NCBI RefSeq assembly: GCF_014649335.1
Contig: NZ_BMSV01000013.1
Location: 62,001 to 126,000 of the forward strand
Source: Streptomyces roseolilacinus
GTDB taxonomy: Bacteria; Actinomycetota; Actinomycetes; Streptomycetales; Streptomycetaceae
DNA length: 64,000 nucleotides
Direction of reading: 5' to 3'
In this document: in pieces, positions 8,028 to 16,860 of the stretch
How the letters are laid out: every line of letters starts with the position of its first letter
How positions within the stretch are numbered: position 1 is the stretch's first letter
Translations under genes and position numbers: made by a program
The notes under the pieces: generated by a model
Database searches by the model: none
What the model saw: the letters and a program-made list of their open reading frames with translations, nothing else
What the model was told of the DNA's origin: nothing

Positions 8028-8681
8028 TCAGCCGGTCCAGAAGTCCCACCAGCGGGTCAGGACGAGCACGCCGACGACCCCCAGGTGCAGGGCGGGCGGG
8101 AGCCAGGGGAGGTCGTCGAGGAAGCGCCGCGCCCCGCGCGGGGCGGGCAGCCGGCCGTGCCGCGCGTTCTCCGCGGTGACGTGCCAGAACATCACGATCG
8201 TCGCGGCCCAGGCGAGGCAGCACCACAGGCACAGGGCGTTGATCTCGTACAGGGACTGCCACATCAGCCAGGTGCAGAAGCCGACCCCGAACAGTGTCCC
8301 CGCGTTGAGGCCGAGCCAGAACCAGCCCCGGTGGCGGGCGCCCGCCAGCAGACCGGCGCCGATCGCGACGACCATGCCGTACGCGACGAGGCCGAGCATC
8401 GGGTTGGGGAACCCGAACACCGCCGCCTGGTCGCTCTTCATGACGCTGCCGCACGACACGACGGGGTTGAGGCTGCACCCGGGCGTGAAGTGGGGGTCCT
8501 CCAGCAGCCGGTACTTGTCGAGCGTGATGACCCACGAGGCGAGCACCCCCGCCGCGCCGGTCACCACCAGCAGCCAGGCCAGGGCGCGGCCCGGCCCCGC
8601 CGCGCCGTCCCCGGCGGGTGGCGCGGCGGGGCGGGCGTGGGCGGGTGCGGGCTTCGTGTGCGTGCCGCGGGTCATCGTCAT
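8028..8681 (-). CDS. vitamin K epoxide reductase (VKOR) family membrane protein
   Basis: A 217-residue membrane protein with about five hydrophobic helices after a 25-residue Pro/Ala-rich N-terminal tail. The family motifs are present: an extracytoplasmic Cys pair (PGCSLNPVVSCGSVM) and the quinone-side CLWC in INALCLWCCLAWAATI. VKOR homologues reoxidise DsbA-like thiol oxidases with quinone and so support disulfide formation in exported proteins. There is no fused thioredoxin domain and no DsbA gene next door. ATG 8681 is chosen with AGAGGA about 12 bases upstream; GTG 8690 is an alternative. A disulfide-containing chaplin is encoded just upstream, but a direct link is only suggestive. Confidence 0.9.
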   Translation of the reverse strand: MTMTRGTHTKPAPAHARPAAPPAGDGAAGPGRALAWLLVVTGAAGVLASWVITLDKYRLLEDPHFTPGCSLNPVVSCGSVMKSDQAAVFGFPNPMLGLVAYGMVVAIGAGLLAGARHRGWFWLGLNAGTLFGVGFCTWLMWQSLYEINALCLWCCLAWAATIVMFWHVTAENARHGRLPAPRGARRFLDDLPWLPPALHLGVVGVLVLTRWWDFWTG

Positions 8682-8798
8682 GGTTCCCACCGGTCCTCTC
8701 GGTGTCGGGTGCGCGGGGCGGGGACGAGGCGGTGCGCGCCGTCCTGCGGGAACACGGCGGCGGAGGTCATGGGGCCGGGTGCCGAGGGGGGAGGGGGG

Positions 8799-9047
8799 TC
8801 AGCCGCCGCGGCGGGGCTCGCCGGGGTTGGCGCAGACGTTGCCGAACGCCGGGTTCAGGACGCCGACCACCTCCGTCGTCTCGCCGCACAGGCCGACCCG
8901 GGAGTGGAGCGGCACCTGGACGGTCCTGCCCGAGGTGCTGCCGGTGACGGCGTCGAGGCCCGGGACGGCGGCGGCCGTGCCGACTCCGGCCAGGGTGACG
9001 GCGCCCGTGCCGGCGACGACGGTGGCGGCCTTCGCGATGCGGGACAT
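8799..9047 (-). CDS. short chaplin (hydrophobic surface coat protein)
   Basis: Eighty-two residues. The signal peptide (KAATVVAGTGAVTLAGVGTAAA) is followed by a single chaplin domain. The domain has the hallmark of two cysteines flanking VVGVLNPAFGN (CGETTEVVGVLNPAFGNVC). Short chaplins self-assemble into amyloid-like films that let aerial hyphae breach the surface. GAGGAG seven bases before ATG 9047 supports the start. There is no LPXTG sorting signal, so it is of the short secreted type. Which of ChpD-H it corresponds to cannot be decided by eye. Confidence 0.9.
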   Translation of the reverse strand: MSRIAKAATVVAGTGAVTLAGVGTAAAVPGLDAVTGSTSGRTVQVPLHSRVGLCGETTEVVGVLNPAFGNVCANPGEPRRGG

Positions 9048-9180
9048 CGGGGATCTCCTCGTACGTGGTGGGGCGATGGGGACGGCGGCCGGCGCCCGGT
9101 CACCGCGCGCCTCCTCGCGGCCGGTGACGGGCGGGCCCCGGGGGCCGGCCCCGCGCACCGGGGCCCGGCCGTCCACCGCA

Positions 9181-9212
9181 GGGGGGCGGGACCGGCACCG
9201 GTCCCGCCCCCC
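9181..9212 (-). terminator. GC-rich hairpin downstream of small secreted protein gene
   Basis: A perfect 15-bp inverted repeat (9181-9195 and 9198-9212) with a two-base centre, so the real loop must open a pair or two. It lies just after the end of the minus-strand gene at 9237 and is likely its terminator. A 25-base strictly alternating pyrimidine-purine run separates them. Confidence 0.6.
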
Positions 9213-9236
9213 TGCGCGTGCGCGTGCGCGTGTGCG

Positions 9237-9512
9237 TCAGCGGTCGAGCGGCAGCCCGCCGAGCAGCGGCGCGGCCTGCTGCGGGGCTCCGACGCCGCCG
9301 GCGGCGTCCGCGACCTTGTCGACCAGCTTCTGGTCGGCGACCTCGCCGACGTCGTCGGAGGGGACCGCCTCGGTCAGGCCCCGCTCGCCCAGCGCGCCGA
9401 CCGCTCCCTTCAGGCCGGAGGGGGTGAGGGCGTCGGCGGCGAAGGCCGGTGCCGCCACGCCCATCGCCATCACGGAGCCGGCGAGGACCGCGGCAACCTT
9501 CGTGGGCTTCAT
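9237..9512 (-). CDS. small secreted protein, function unknown
   Basis: A 91-residue product with a clear Sec signal peptide (KPTKVAAVLAGSVMAMGVAAPAFAAD, cleavage after AFA). The mature part is about 65 residues, acidic/neutral and without cysteine. It ends in GGVGAPQQAAPLLGGLPLDR. The length, signal peptide and Gly/Leu/Pro-rich tail resemble small secreted proteins found near chaplin and rodlin genes in Streptomyces, but it is neither by motif. It lies immediately upstream of the chaplin on the same strand, 189 bp away. Function is not assigned. Confidence 0.75.
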   Translation of the reverse strand: MKPTKVAAVLAGSVMAMGVAAPAFAADALTPSGLKGAVGALGERGLTEAVPSDDVGEVADQKLVDKVADAAGGVGAPQQAAPLLGGLPLDR

Positions 9513-9921
9513 TCGGGGGAGTCCTTCCTGGAAGGGCATCGTGCGGAACGACCCGCGCCGCCGGCGGGGCACTCGGCCGGCCGCGGTGGCACGCGTCTGT
9601 CCTCTGTAACGAGCCCCGCGCGCGCCGGAAACCCCGTGCCGCGGGAATTCCCGGTACTGCACCCGAATGACGCGGGGCGGTCCGATCCTCCGACCGGTAC
9701 GAAGAAACGAAGGCGCCGCGTCCGGGGCGTCGCGGCCGGTCGCGGCGGGGTGCGCGGCCCCCCGCCGAACACGCTGTCGAACACGGCGGAGGGGCGCGCG
9801 TACTGTGTCGTAAATGTCCTAAATGCTTCGCGTTTTAGCTGTCTGGTTATAGCGTGCGTCCTGTTGTGCCGGTCCATCCCGGCAGAGCCCGTTTCCTCAC
9901 TGCTCAATGCGGAGAACCCCC
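9513..9921. other. 409-bp intergenic region between divergent secreted-protein genes
   Basis: No credible gene. The left part is GC-rich leader of the minus-strand secreted protein. The right part, about 9800-9870, is notably AT-rich for this genome, with a repeated TCCTAAATG/TCGTAAATG element and GGTTATAGCG. It is a probable promoter/operator for the DUF3344 gene. I could not assign a sigma factor or regulator. Confidence 0.5.
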
Positions 9922-11028
9922 ATGCGGATCCCAGTGGTTCCAGCCGTGCGGCGCGTGCTGGTCTGCGTCCTCTCCTGCGCCGCGCTGTCGGCCGTCCTGC
10001 CCGCCGACGCGGCGCCCCGTGCGAAGGAGCAGCCGCGCATCCCGTTCACCCAGCGGTACCACGCCGTCCAGCACGGCGGCCTGATCCGCGCCGCCAACTC
10101 GGCGGTCACCTGCCGGCGGTCCGCCGCGGCCGACGGAGCGGCGGGGATCCCCTGCTCCTCCGCCCGCCGCGGGGAGGGCGCCGCCGCCAACCACCAGTAC
10201 GACATGTTCTACACGGACGTGGACGACGACCCGAACACGTACAACTCCAGCCGCGCCGAACTGGCCCTGCCCAAGCAGGCCCGGGTCACGTACGCCCGGC
10301 TGTACTGGGGCGGCAACCTCCGGGTCGGCGAGCAGAAACCGCCGAAGGACAACGGGCGGGTCCTGGTCGCCGAACCGGGCGGCGCCTACAAGGCCGTCCT
10401 CGCCGACTCCGTCATCGGCCACCGCACCGCCAACGGCGCCGACGCCTTCCACGCCACCGCCGACGTCACCGAACTCGTCAGGAATTCCGGCCCCGGCATG
10501 TACACCGTCGCCCAGGTCAACGTCGCCATGGGCCGCACCGCCGTCGGCGCCTGGGGCGGCTGGACGCTCGTCGTGGCGTACGCGAAGAAGGACGCCCCAC
10601 TGCGCCACCTCGCCCTCTGGGACGGGTTCGAGACGCTCGCCGAGGGACGCCGCTCGTTCCGCGCGGACCTCGGCCGGATGCGCGTCCCGGTGGGCGGCTC
10701 CGGACGGCTCGGGACGGTCACGTACGACGGCGACCGCGGCATCACCGGGGACTCCCTCGCGTTCGAACCGCACCCGGGCCGGACGGTGCCGCTCGCCGAC
10801 GCGGCGAACGCCGCGGGCGACGCCTTCAACTCGACCATCGCCGACTCCGGCGAGGCGCGCCTGCGCCGCGAACCCGACCACCCCAACACCCTCGGGTACG
10901 ACTCCGACGTGGTCGACCTCTCCCCGGCGCTCCGCCACGGCGCGAGCGACCCGGCCGTGCGCATCGGGGCCGCACGCGACTACCTGTGGCTCGGCGCGCT
11001 GTTCGTGGAGGCCGACGCCCGCGCCTGA
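9922..11028 (+). CDS. secreted DUF3344-like protein
   Basis: About 368 residues with an N-terminal signal peptide (VRRVLVCVLSCAALSAVLPADAAP). The mature protein carries the pattern I associate with DUF3344: VTYARLYWGGN near one third of the length, TANGADAFHATADVTELV, and WGGWTLVVAYA. These proteins are exported beta-rich proteins of unknown role. ATG 9922 is preferred over ATG 9907 because GGAGA lies seven bases upstream of the former. It is the first gene before a polysaccharide cluster, 45 bp ahead of a glycosyltransferase, so it may be co-transcribed and act at the cell surface. Function is inference only. Confidence 0.75.
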   Translation: MRIPVVPAVRRVLVCVLSCAALSAVLPADAAPRAKEQPRIPFTQRYHAVQHGGLIRAANSAVTCRRSAAADGAAGIPCSSARRGEGAAANHQYDMFYTDVDDDPNTYNSSRAELALPKQARVTYARLYWGGNLRVGEQKPPKDNGRVLVAEPGGAYKAVLADSVIGHRTANGADAFHATADVTELVRNSGPGMYTVAQVNVAMGRTAVGAWGGWTLVVAYAKKDAPLRHLALWDGFETLAEGRRSFRADLGRMRVPVGGSGRLGTVTYDGDRGITGDSLAFEPHPGRTVPLADAANAAGDAFNSTIADSGEARLRREPDHPNTLGYDSDVVDLSPALRHGASDPAVRIGAARDYLWLGALFVEADARA

Positions 11029-11073
11029 CCGGCGCCGCACCACCCGCCACCACTTCGTCAGAAAGGGACACGC

Positions 11074-12234
11074 GTGCGTCCTCCCCTCACCGCACTGCAC
11101 GTCGTCCAGCCCGGGGACGGCGGGGTGGCCAGGGTGGTCACCGATGTGGTCGGCGCCCACGTGGCGCAGGGCATGCGCGTCGCCGTGGCCTGCCCGCCCG
11201 ACACCCCGCTCGCCGCCGCCGCCCGCGCCGGGGGCGCCGAGGTGCACCCCTGGCCGGCCCGCCGCGAACCGGGGCGGGACGTCGTCGCGGAGAGCCGCGC
11301 CGTCGCCGGACTCGTCGCGCTGGTGCGCCCCCACCTCGTCCACGCGCACAGCGCCAAGGCCGGGCTCGCCGCCCGCCTCGCCGTACGCGGCCGCCTCCCC
11401 ACCGTGTACCAGCCGCACGCCTGGTCGTTCGAGGCCGTCGACGGCCCGACCGCCGCCCTGGCCCGCCGCTGGGAGCGGTGGGCCGCCCGGTGGACCGACC
11501 GGGTCATCTGCGTCAGCGAGGCCGAACGCCGCCGCGGTGAGCAGGCCGGCGTGCGCGCCTCCTGGACGGTCGTCCACAACGGCGTCGACACCGGCCGGTT
11601 CGGCCCCTACCCGACCGGCGCCGAACGGGCCGCGGCCCGCACCGCGCTCCTGGCCGGCACCCCCGCCGCCGCGCCCGTCGTGGTGTGCGTGGGCCGGCTG
11701 TGCCGCCAGAAGGGGCAGGACGTCCTCCTGCGCGCCTGGGACACCGTCCGCGCGCGCGTGCCGCTGGCCCGGCTCGTCCTCGTCGGCGACGGCCCCGCCG
11801 CCGGCGGGCTGCGCGCCGCGGCCCACCCGTCCGTCCTCCTCGCCGGGGCCGTCGCCGACCCGCTGCCCTGGTACCGGGCCGCCGACCTCGTCGTCCTGCC
11901 GTCCCGCTGGGAGGGCATGGCCCTCGCCCCGCTGGAGGCCATGGCCTCGGGCCGCCCGGTCCTCCTCACCGACGTCGACGGCGCCCGCGAGAGCCTGCCG
12001 CCCGGCCAGGCGGCGCACTGCCTCGTCCCACCCGGCGACGCCGACGCGCTGGCCGCGGCGCTCGTCCGGCTGCTCCAACGGCCCATCCTCCGGCAGACCC
12101 TGGGCCGCCAGGCGCACCAGCACGTCCTCGCCCGCTTCGACGTGCGACGCGCGGGTGCCGCCATCGCCGACGTGTACCGCGAGGTGGCGGCCGGAGCGCG
12201 CCACCACGAGCGCAGAGAGCCGATCACCCAGTGA
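11074..12234 (+). CDS. GT4-family glycosyltransferase
   Basis: The 386-residue product has two Rossmann-like halves typical of GT-B retaining glycosyltransferases: HVVQPGDGGVARVV at the N-terminus for the acceptor side, then VVVCVGRLCRQKGQDVLLRAW and the nucleotide-sugar signature EGMALAPLEAMASGRPV (E-x7-E) near residue 290. Such enzymes transfer a sugar from an NDP donor to a growing lipid-linked glycan in the cytoplasm. AAAGGGA precedes GTG 11074. Its stop overlaps the next start (GTGA), and the following genes overlap similarly, so this is one operon for an exopolysaccharide. Donor and acceptor are unknown. Confidence 0.9.
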   Translation: MRPPLTALHVVQPGDGGVARVVTDVVGAHVAQGMRVAVACPPDTPLAAAARAGGAEVHPWPARREPGRDVVAESRAVAGLVALVRPHLVHAHSAKAGLAARLAVRGRLPTVYQPHAWSFEAVDGPTAALARRWERWAARWTDRVICVSEAERRRGEQAGVRASWTVVHNGVDTGRFGPYPTGAERAAARTALLAGTPAAAPVVVCVGRLCRQKGQDVLLRAWDTVRARVPLARLVLVGDGPAAGGLRAAAHPSVLLAGAVADPLPWYRAADLVVLPSRWEGMALAPLEAMASGRPVLLTDVDGARESLPPGQAAHCLVPPGDADALAAALVRLLQRPILRQTLGRQAHQHVLARFDVRRAGAAIADVYREVAAGARHHERREPITQ

Positions 12235-13715
12235 CCACGGAAAGCACCAGCACGTCCGGCCCCCACACCACCCGGCCGGCCGGCCTCGCCCCGCAGCGCG
12301 GCAGCGCCGCGCGGACCGCCCCGCCGCGCTCCCACCCCCTCCCCAGGGCCCCGTTCGCCTCCGCCCTGGTCGCCGCGGACTGCCTCGCCGTCCTGCCCGC
12401 CGCGCTCGCCCTCCCCCCGGGGCAGCGGTCCGCGGCCCTGCTCCTCCAGCTCACCGTCGCCGCCGTCGCCCTCCACGCGCACGCGGGGCTGTACCGGCCC
12501 GACGCGTTCGGCTCCGTACGCGCCGGGGCGTACCCCACCCTCCTCGACGAGGTCCCCGCCGTCGCCGCGCGGCTCGCGTTCCTGTGGTGCGCGGCCGCCG
12601 CGCTGCTCGCCGCCCGGTCCCCGGACCCGGCCCTCGGCCCCGGCACGCTCGCCGCCGCGTACCTCCTGCACCTCGCGTCCGCCGCGGCCTTCCGCGGCGC
12701 CGTGCACCGCCGGCGCCGCCGCGTCGCCCGCGACCGGCCGTGCGCCGCCCTCGTCGTCGGGGACGCGCCCGCCGCGCACCACCTCGCCGCGCTGCTGCAC
12801 CAGCACCCCGAGTACGGCGTCCTCCCCGTCGGGCTCGTCACGCCCGCCGCGCGGGACGTCCCGCAGCCCGCCGACGCCGCGCCGCCGCCGGGGCCGCCCG
12901 TGCTCACCTCGCCGGAGGACGTCCAGCGCGCCGTCATCCAGAACGACGTCCGCGACGCCCTGTTCGTCGCCGGCGCGGACGGCGTGCCCTGCCCCGACCA
13001 CGTCGCCCTGCTCCGCCGGCACGGCTGCGCCCTCTGGCTCGTCGGCGCCCCCGCCCCCGCGGGGGCCGCCCCCGTGCCCATGGGGCGGCACCTGTGGGGG
13101 TACGCGCTGCGGCCGCTGGAGCCCCTCGAGGCCCGCGCCGGGCGGACGGCCAAGCGGGCCCTCGACGTCGCCGGTGCCGGGCTGCTGCTGCTGGCCGCCG
13201 CGCCCCTCCTGCTGCTGTGCGCCGCCGCCGTACGCCTCGCGGACGGGCCGGGCGTCCTGTTCCGGCAGGAGCGCGTCGGGGAGAACGGGCGGCTGTTCAC
13301 CCTCCTGAAGTTCCGCACCCTGCGCCCCGAGAACGAGCGCGAGGCCGAGACCCGCTGGAACGTCGCCCACGACGAACGGCTCAGCCCCGTCGGCTCGTTC
13401 CTGCGCCGCACCTCGCTCGACGAGCTGCCGCAGCTGTGGAACGTCCTGCGCGGCGACATGAGCCTCGTCGGCCCCCGCCCCGAACGCCCCTACTTCGTCG
13501 AGCGGTTCAGCAGCCTGCACGCCGGCTACGCCGCCCGCCACCGCATGCCGGTCGGGCTGACCGGCCTCGCCCAGGTGCACGGGCTGCGCGGGGACACCTC
13601 CATCGAGGACCGCTGCCGCTTCGACAACCACTACATCGACCACTGGTCCCTCTGGCAGGACGTGCGCATCCTCCTGCACACCGCCGCCACGCTGGTCCGC
13701 CCGGCGGGCAGCTGA
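12231..13715 (+). CDS. polyprenyl-phosphate sugar-1-phosphate transferase (initiating exopolysaccharide transferase)
   Basis: About 494 residues with the WcaJ/EpsL architecture: four or five N-terminal membrane helices, a Rossmann-like middle region, and a C-terminal bacterial sugar transferase domain. The latter has a membrane-anchoring helix (DVAGAGLLLLAAAPLLLL), RQERVGENGRLFTLLKFRTL, and the hallmark DELPQLWNVLRGDMSLVGPRPE. It attaches sugar-1-phosphate to undecaprenyl phosphate on the cytoplasmic face, starting repeat-unit assembly. GTG 12231 overlaps the previous stop by 4 bp; the stop overlaps the next ATG by one base. Family assignment is secure. Confidence 0.92.
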   Translation: MTTESTSTSGPHTTRPAGLAPQRGSAARTAPPRSHPLPRAPFASALVAADCLAVLPAALALPPGQRSAALLLQLTVAAVALHAHAGLYRPDAFGSVRAGAYPTLLDEVPAVAARLAFLWCAAAALLAARSPDPALGPGTLAAAYLLHLASAAAFRGAVHRRRRRVARDRPCAALVVGDAPAAHHLAALLHQHPEYGVLPVGLVTPAARDVPQPADAAPPPGPPVLTSPEDVQRAVIQNDVRDALFVAGADGVPCPDHVALLRRHGCALWLVGAPAPAGAAPVPMGRHLWGYALRPLEPLEARAGRTAKRALDVAGAGLLLLAAAPLLLLCAAAVRLADGPGVLFRQERVGENGRLFTLLKFRTLRPENEREAETRWNVAHDERLSPVGSFLRRTSLDELPQLWNVLRGDMSLVGPRPERPYFVERFSSLHAGYAARHRMPVGLTGLAQVHGLRGDTSIEDRCRFDNHYIDHWSLWQDVRILLHTAATLVRPAGS

Positions 13716-15133
13716 TGGCCACGCCCGCCGTCCCCGCCCCGTACGGGCTGCGGCTCCCCGCGTCCGTGCGCGTCCCGCCCGCCTGGCCGGCCGCCCTGGC
13801 CCGCCGGGCGCACCTGGTGCCGCTCCTCGCCGTGGTGGCGCTCCTCGCGGTGCCGCCCGGCGGCGCCCCCGGCTCCGGCGGGACGGTCGCGGACGCGGCG
13901 TCCGGCGTCCTCGTCCTGTGGTGCGCCGTGCGCGTCGCCCGCGCGCGCGTACGGCCCCTCACCCGCGTCGCGGCGGTCGTCCTGGCCCTGCCCGTGGTGG
14001 GGATCTGCGCCGCCGCCGCCACCGCCCACGACCCGGCCGCCGCCCTGCCCGGCCTCGTCCGCCACCTCCAGGTGTTCGTGCTGGTCCCGGCCGCCGTCGT
14101 CCTGACCCTGCGCGACCGGCGGGACCTCACCGCCGTCGCCTGGGCGCTCATCGGCCTCGCCCTCGTCCAGGGCGGCGTCGGCGTCGTGCAGTACGCCACC
14201 GGGACGGGCGCCTCGTACCGGGGGGAGGACGTCCGCGCGGTCGGCACCTTCGGCCCGACCGACGTGATGGGCATGGCGACCGCCGTCGCGTACGGCATCG
14301 TCGCCGCCGTCGGCCTCGCCCTCGGCGCGCCGGCCCGCGGCCGCACCCGGGTGGCCGCCCTCGCCTGCGCGGCGCTCCTCACCGTCCCGCTGGTGCTGTC
14401 CTTCAGCCGCGGCGCCTGGATCGCCACCGTCCTCGCCTGCGCGGCGCAGCTCGCGGCGACCGGGCTCCGCCGCCTCCTCGGGGCGGCCCTGACGGCCGGA
14501 GCGCTCGCCGTCGTCCTCGTCGGCGGCCTGGGCGTCGGCTCCGCGATGGTCCAGGAGCGGGTCGCCAGCATCACGCGGGTCACCGCCGCGCCCGACCAGT
14601 CCGTCACCGACCGGTACACCATGTGGGCGGCCGCCGCCGGGATGTGGCGCGACCGGCCCCTCACCGGCGTCGGCCTGAAGGGCTTCCCCGCGTACCGCGA
14701 CGGCCACGCGTCGCTCGCCCTGTCGTCGGGCAGCGACACGGCCGGCGCGGGCATGGGCTTCCGCAGGCAGCCGCTGCTGTCGCCGCACAACATGTACCTG
14801 CTGATCCTGGGCGAACAGGGCCTGCTGGGCCTGGTGACGATCGCGGGCGGCTGGCTGGCGCTGCTGGTGTGCGGCTGCCGCCGCCTCCCGGCCGCCCGCC
14901 GCACGGGCCGCCGGCTGGACTGCGCGCTGGTCGCCTTGGGACTGCTGGGGTGGCAGCTGGTGGACTTCCTGTACGCGGACATCGGCGGCCCGTCCACGGT
15001 CCTGACGGCCGTCGTGCTGGGGGCGGCGGCCTGGTGGGCCCTGGCCGCCCGGCCGCCCGCCGACCGGCCCGGCGGCCCGGGTGCCGACCGGTCCGGTGGC
15101 CCGGGTGCCGGGACCCCGGGACGGCGCCCGTGA
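13715..15133 (+). CDS. O-antigen ligase/polymerase-like (Wzy/WaaL family) membrane protein
   Basis: The 472-residue product has about ten transmembrane helices and a large extracytoplasmic loop containing DRYTMWAAAAGMWRDRPLTGVGLKGF and SPHNMYLLILGEQGLLG. The latter pattern is the conserved part of Wzy_C/O-antigen ligase proteins. It would polymerise or ligate lipid-linked repeat units outside the membrane. It sits between the initiating transferase and a flippase, as expected for a Wzx/Wzy-type pathway. The C-terminal 30 residues are a Pro/Gly-rich imperfect repeat (RPGGPGADRSGGPGAG). Polymerase versus ligase cannot be resolved by eye. Confidence 0.85.
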   Translation: MATPAVPAPYGLRLPASVRVPPAWPAALARRAHLVPLLAVVALLAVPPGGAPGSGGTVADAASGVLVLWCAVRVARARVRPLTRVAAVVLALPVVGICAAAATAHDPAAALPGLVRHLQVFVLVPAAVVLTLRDRRDLTAVAWALIGLALVQGGVGVVQYATGTGASYRGEDVRAVGTFGPTDVMGMATAVAYGIVAAVGLALGAPARGRTRVAALACAALLTVPLVLSFSRGAWIATVLACAAQLAATGLRRLLGAALTAGALAVVLVGGLGVGSAMVQERVASITRVTAAPDQSVTDRYTMWAAAAGMWRDRPLTGVGLKGFPAYRDGHASLALSSGSDTAGAGMGFRRQPLLSPHNMYLLILGEQGLLGLVTIAGGWLALLVCGCRRLPAARRTGRRLDCALVALGLLGWQLVDFLYADIGGPSTVLTAVVLGAAAWWALAARPPADRPGGPGADRSGGPGAGTPGRRP

Positions 15134-16860
15134 GCGGGGGCGCCGCCACGCTGACGGACGGGGCGCGGTCCGGCGGGCCCGCCGGGGTGCCGTCCAACCG
15201 GTTCCTCGCGCGCGCCGCGCTGCTCACGGCGGCCTTCACCGCGGCGGGCGCCCTGCTGGGCCTCCTCCGCGACCAGCTCCTCGCCCGCACCTTCGGCGCG
15301 GGACCCGACAGCGACGCGTTCCTCGTGGCCTGGACGGTGCCCGAGTTCGCGTCGACGCTGCTCATCGAGGACGCCATGGCGCTCGTCCTCGTCCCCGCGT
15401 TCAGCCGCGCCCTGGCCCTGCGCGCCGAGGCCGGGGCGGCCGGGCCGGACCCGGTGCTGGGCCTCGTACGGACCACGCTGCCCCGGACCGCGGTCGGCAC
15501 CGCCGCGGCGGCCGCGCTGGTCGCCGCCGCCGCGCCCCTCCTCGTACCGCTGCTCGCGCCGGGACTGCCGGAGCAGCGGCTCGCGGTGGACTGCACCCGG
15601 CTCACCGCCACCTGCGTCCTGTCGTTCGCGCTCGCCGGGTACTTCAGCGCCGCGCTGCGCGCGCACGGGCGCTACCTCGCCCCCGCCGCGATCTACGTCG
15701 CGTACAACACCGGCATCATCACGGCGGTCGTCCTGCTCGGCCCCGCCTGGGGCGTCCGGGCGGCGGCCGCCGGTGTCGCGGCGGGCGGCGCGCTGATGGC
15801 GCTGGTCCAGGCGCCCTCCCTGGTGGGGCGGCTCCGCAGGCGCGCCACCGGCGCAGCGGACCGGGACCGGGGCGGGGACCGGGAGCGGGGCGGGGACCGG
15901 GACCGCGCCGCGGCGGCCGGCGGGGTGGTCCTCGCGCTCGTCGCGCCGGTCATCGTCTTCGCCGTCGGCCGCCAGTCGCAGGTCCTCGTCGAGCGGTTCC
16001 TCGCCGCGCCGCTGCCCGCCGGGGCGATCTCGCACCTCAACTACGCCCAGAAGGTCGCCCAGCTGCCGATGGTGCTGTCGCTGATGCTGTGCACCGTCAG
16101 CTTCCCCGTCATCGCGCGGGCCATCGCCGCGGGCGACCGGGAGGCCGCGCGGCGCCGCGCCGAACGGGACCTGCTGCTCGCCGGGGTCATCGTCCTCGTC
16201 GGCGCGGCGACGGTCGCCGCCGCGGCCCCGCAGATCGTCGGGCTCCTCTTCCAGCGCGGCGCGTTCGACGCCGCCGACACCGCCGCGACGGCCTCCGTCA
16301 TGCGGGTGTACGCCCTGGGCCTGCTCGGCCACGCCCTGGTCAGCGCGCTCGGCCGGTGCTACTTCTCGGCGTCCCGCCCGCTGTGGTTCCCCGCCGTCGC
16401 GATGGGCCTCGGCGTCGCCGCGAACGCCGCCCTGGGCGCCCTGTGGGTGGACCGCTGGGGCGCCGCCGGGATCGCCCTCGCCAACGCCGCCGGCATCACC
16501 CTCACCGCCGCCGTCCTCCTCGCCGGCACCGGCCGCCGGCAGGTCCCGCTGTCCGCCCGCACCGTCGTCGCCGGCCTCGCCCGGCTCGTCGCCGCGGCCG
16601 CCGCGGCGACCACCGCCGGCCGCCTGTGCGCCTCGTGGACCGCCCACCCCCTCCTGGGCGCGGTCCTCGCGGCCGCCGCCGTCCTCGCCGTCTTCGTCCT
16701 CGCCGCACACGCGCTGCGGGCGCCCCTCGTGCCCCACCTCACCCGCGTGGCGCTGCGCACCCCCCTCCCGCGCCCCCTCTCGCGAAGGCACCGCCATGCT
16801 CCGACGCCCGACGCCCCCCTGGATCGCGATGTACCACTCCGTCGACACCGACCGGGATGA
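15130..16860 (+). CDS. MurJ/MviN-like lipid-linked oligosaccharide flippase
   Basis: About 576 residues with some 13-14 membrane helices. FLARAALLTAAFTAAGALLGLLRDQLLARTFGAGPDSDAF near the N-terminus is the MurJ-family opening, and GRQSQVLVERFLA and GLLFQRGAFDAADT are further family motifs. Here it most likely flips the exopolysaccharide repeat unit, not lipid II, since it lies in the polysaccharide operon. A hydrophilic loop near residue 250 is a short Asp/Arg/Gly repeat (DRGGDRERGGDRDRA). The start GTG 15130 overlaps the preceding stop by 4 bp. The 3' end overlaps the next gene by 65 bp, so the last 21 residues are encoded in both frames. Confidence 0.87.
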   Translation: MSGGAATLTDGARSGGPAGVPSNRFLARAALLTAAFTAAGALLGLLRDQLLARTFGAGPDSDAFLVAWTVPEFASTLLIEDAMALVLVPAFSRALALRAEAGAAGPDPVLGLVRTTLPRTAVGTAAAAALVAAAAPLLVPLLAPGLPEQRLAVDCTRLTATCVLSFALAGYFSAALRAHGRYLAPAAIYVAYNTGIITAVVLLGPAWGVRAAAAGVAAGGALMALVQAPSLVGRLRRRATGAADRDRGGDRERGGDRDRAAAAGGVVLALVAPVIVFAVGRQSQVLVERFLAAPLPAGAISHLNYAQKVAQLPMVLSLMLCTVSFPVIARAIAAGDREAARRRAERDLLLAGVIVLVGAATVAAAAPQIVGLLFQRGAFDAADTAATASVMRVYALGLLGHALVSALGRCYFSASRPLWFPAVAMGLGVAANAALGALWVDRWGAAGIALANAAGITLTAAVLLAGTGRRQVPLSARTVVAGLARLVAAAAAATTAGRLCASWTAHPLLGAVLAAAAVLAVFVLAAHALRAPLVPHLTRVALRTPLPRPLSRRHRHAPTPDAPLDRDVPLRRHRPG

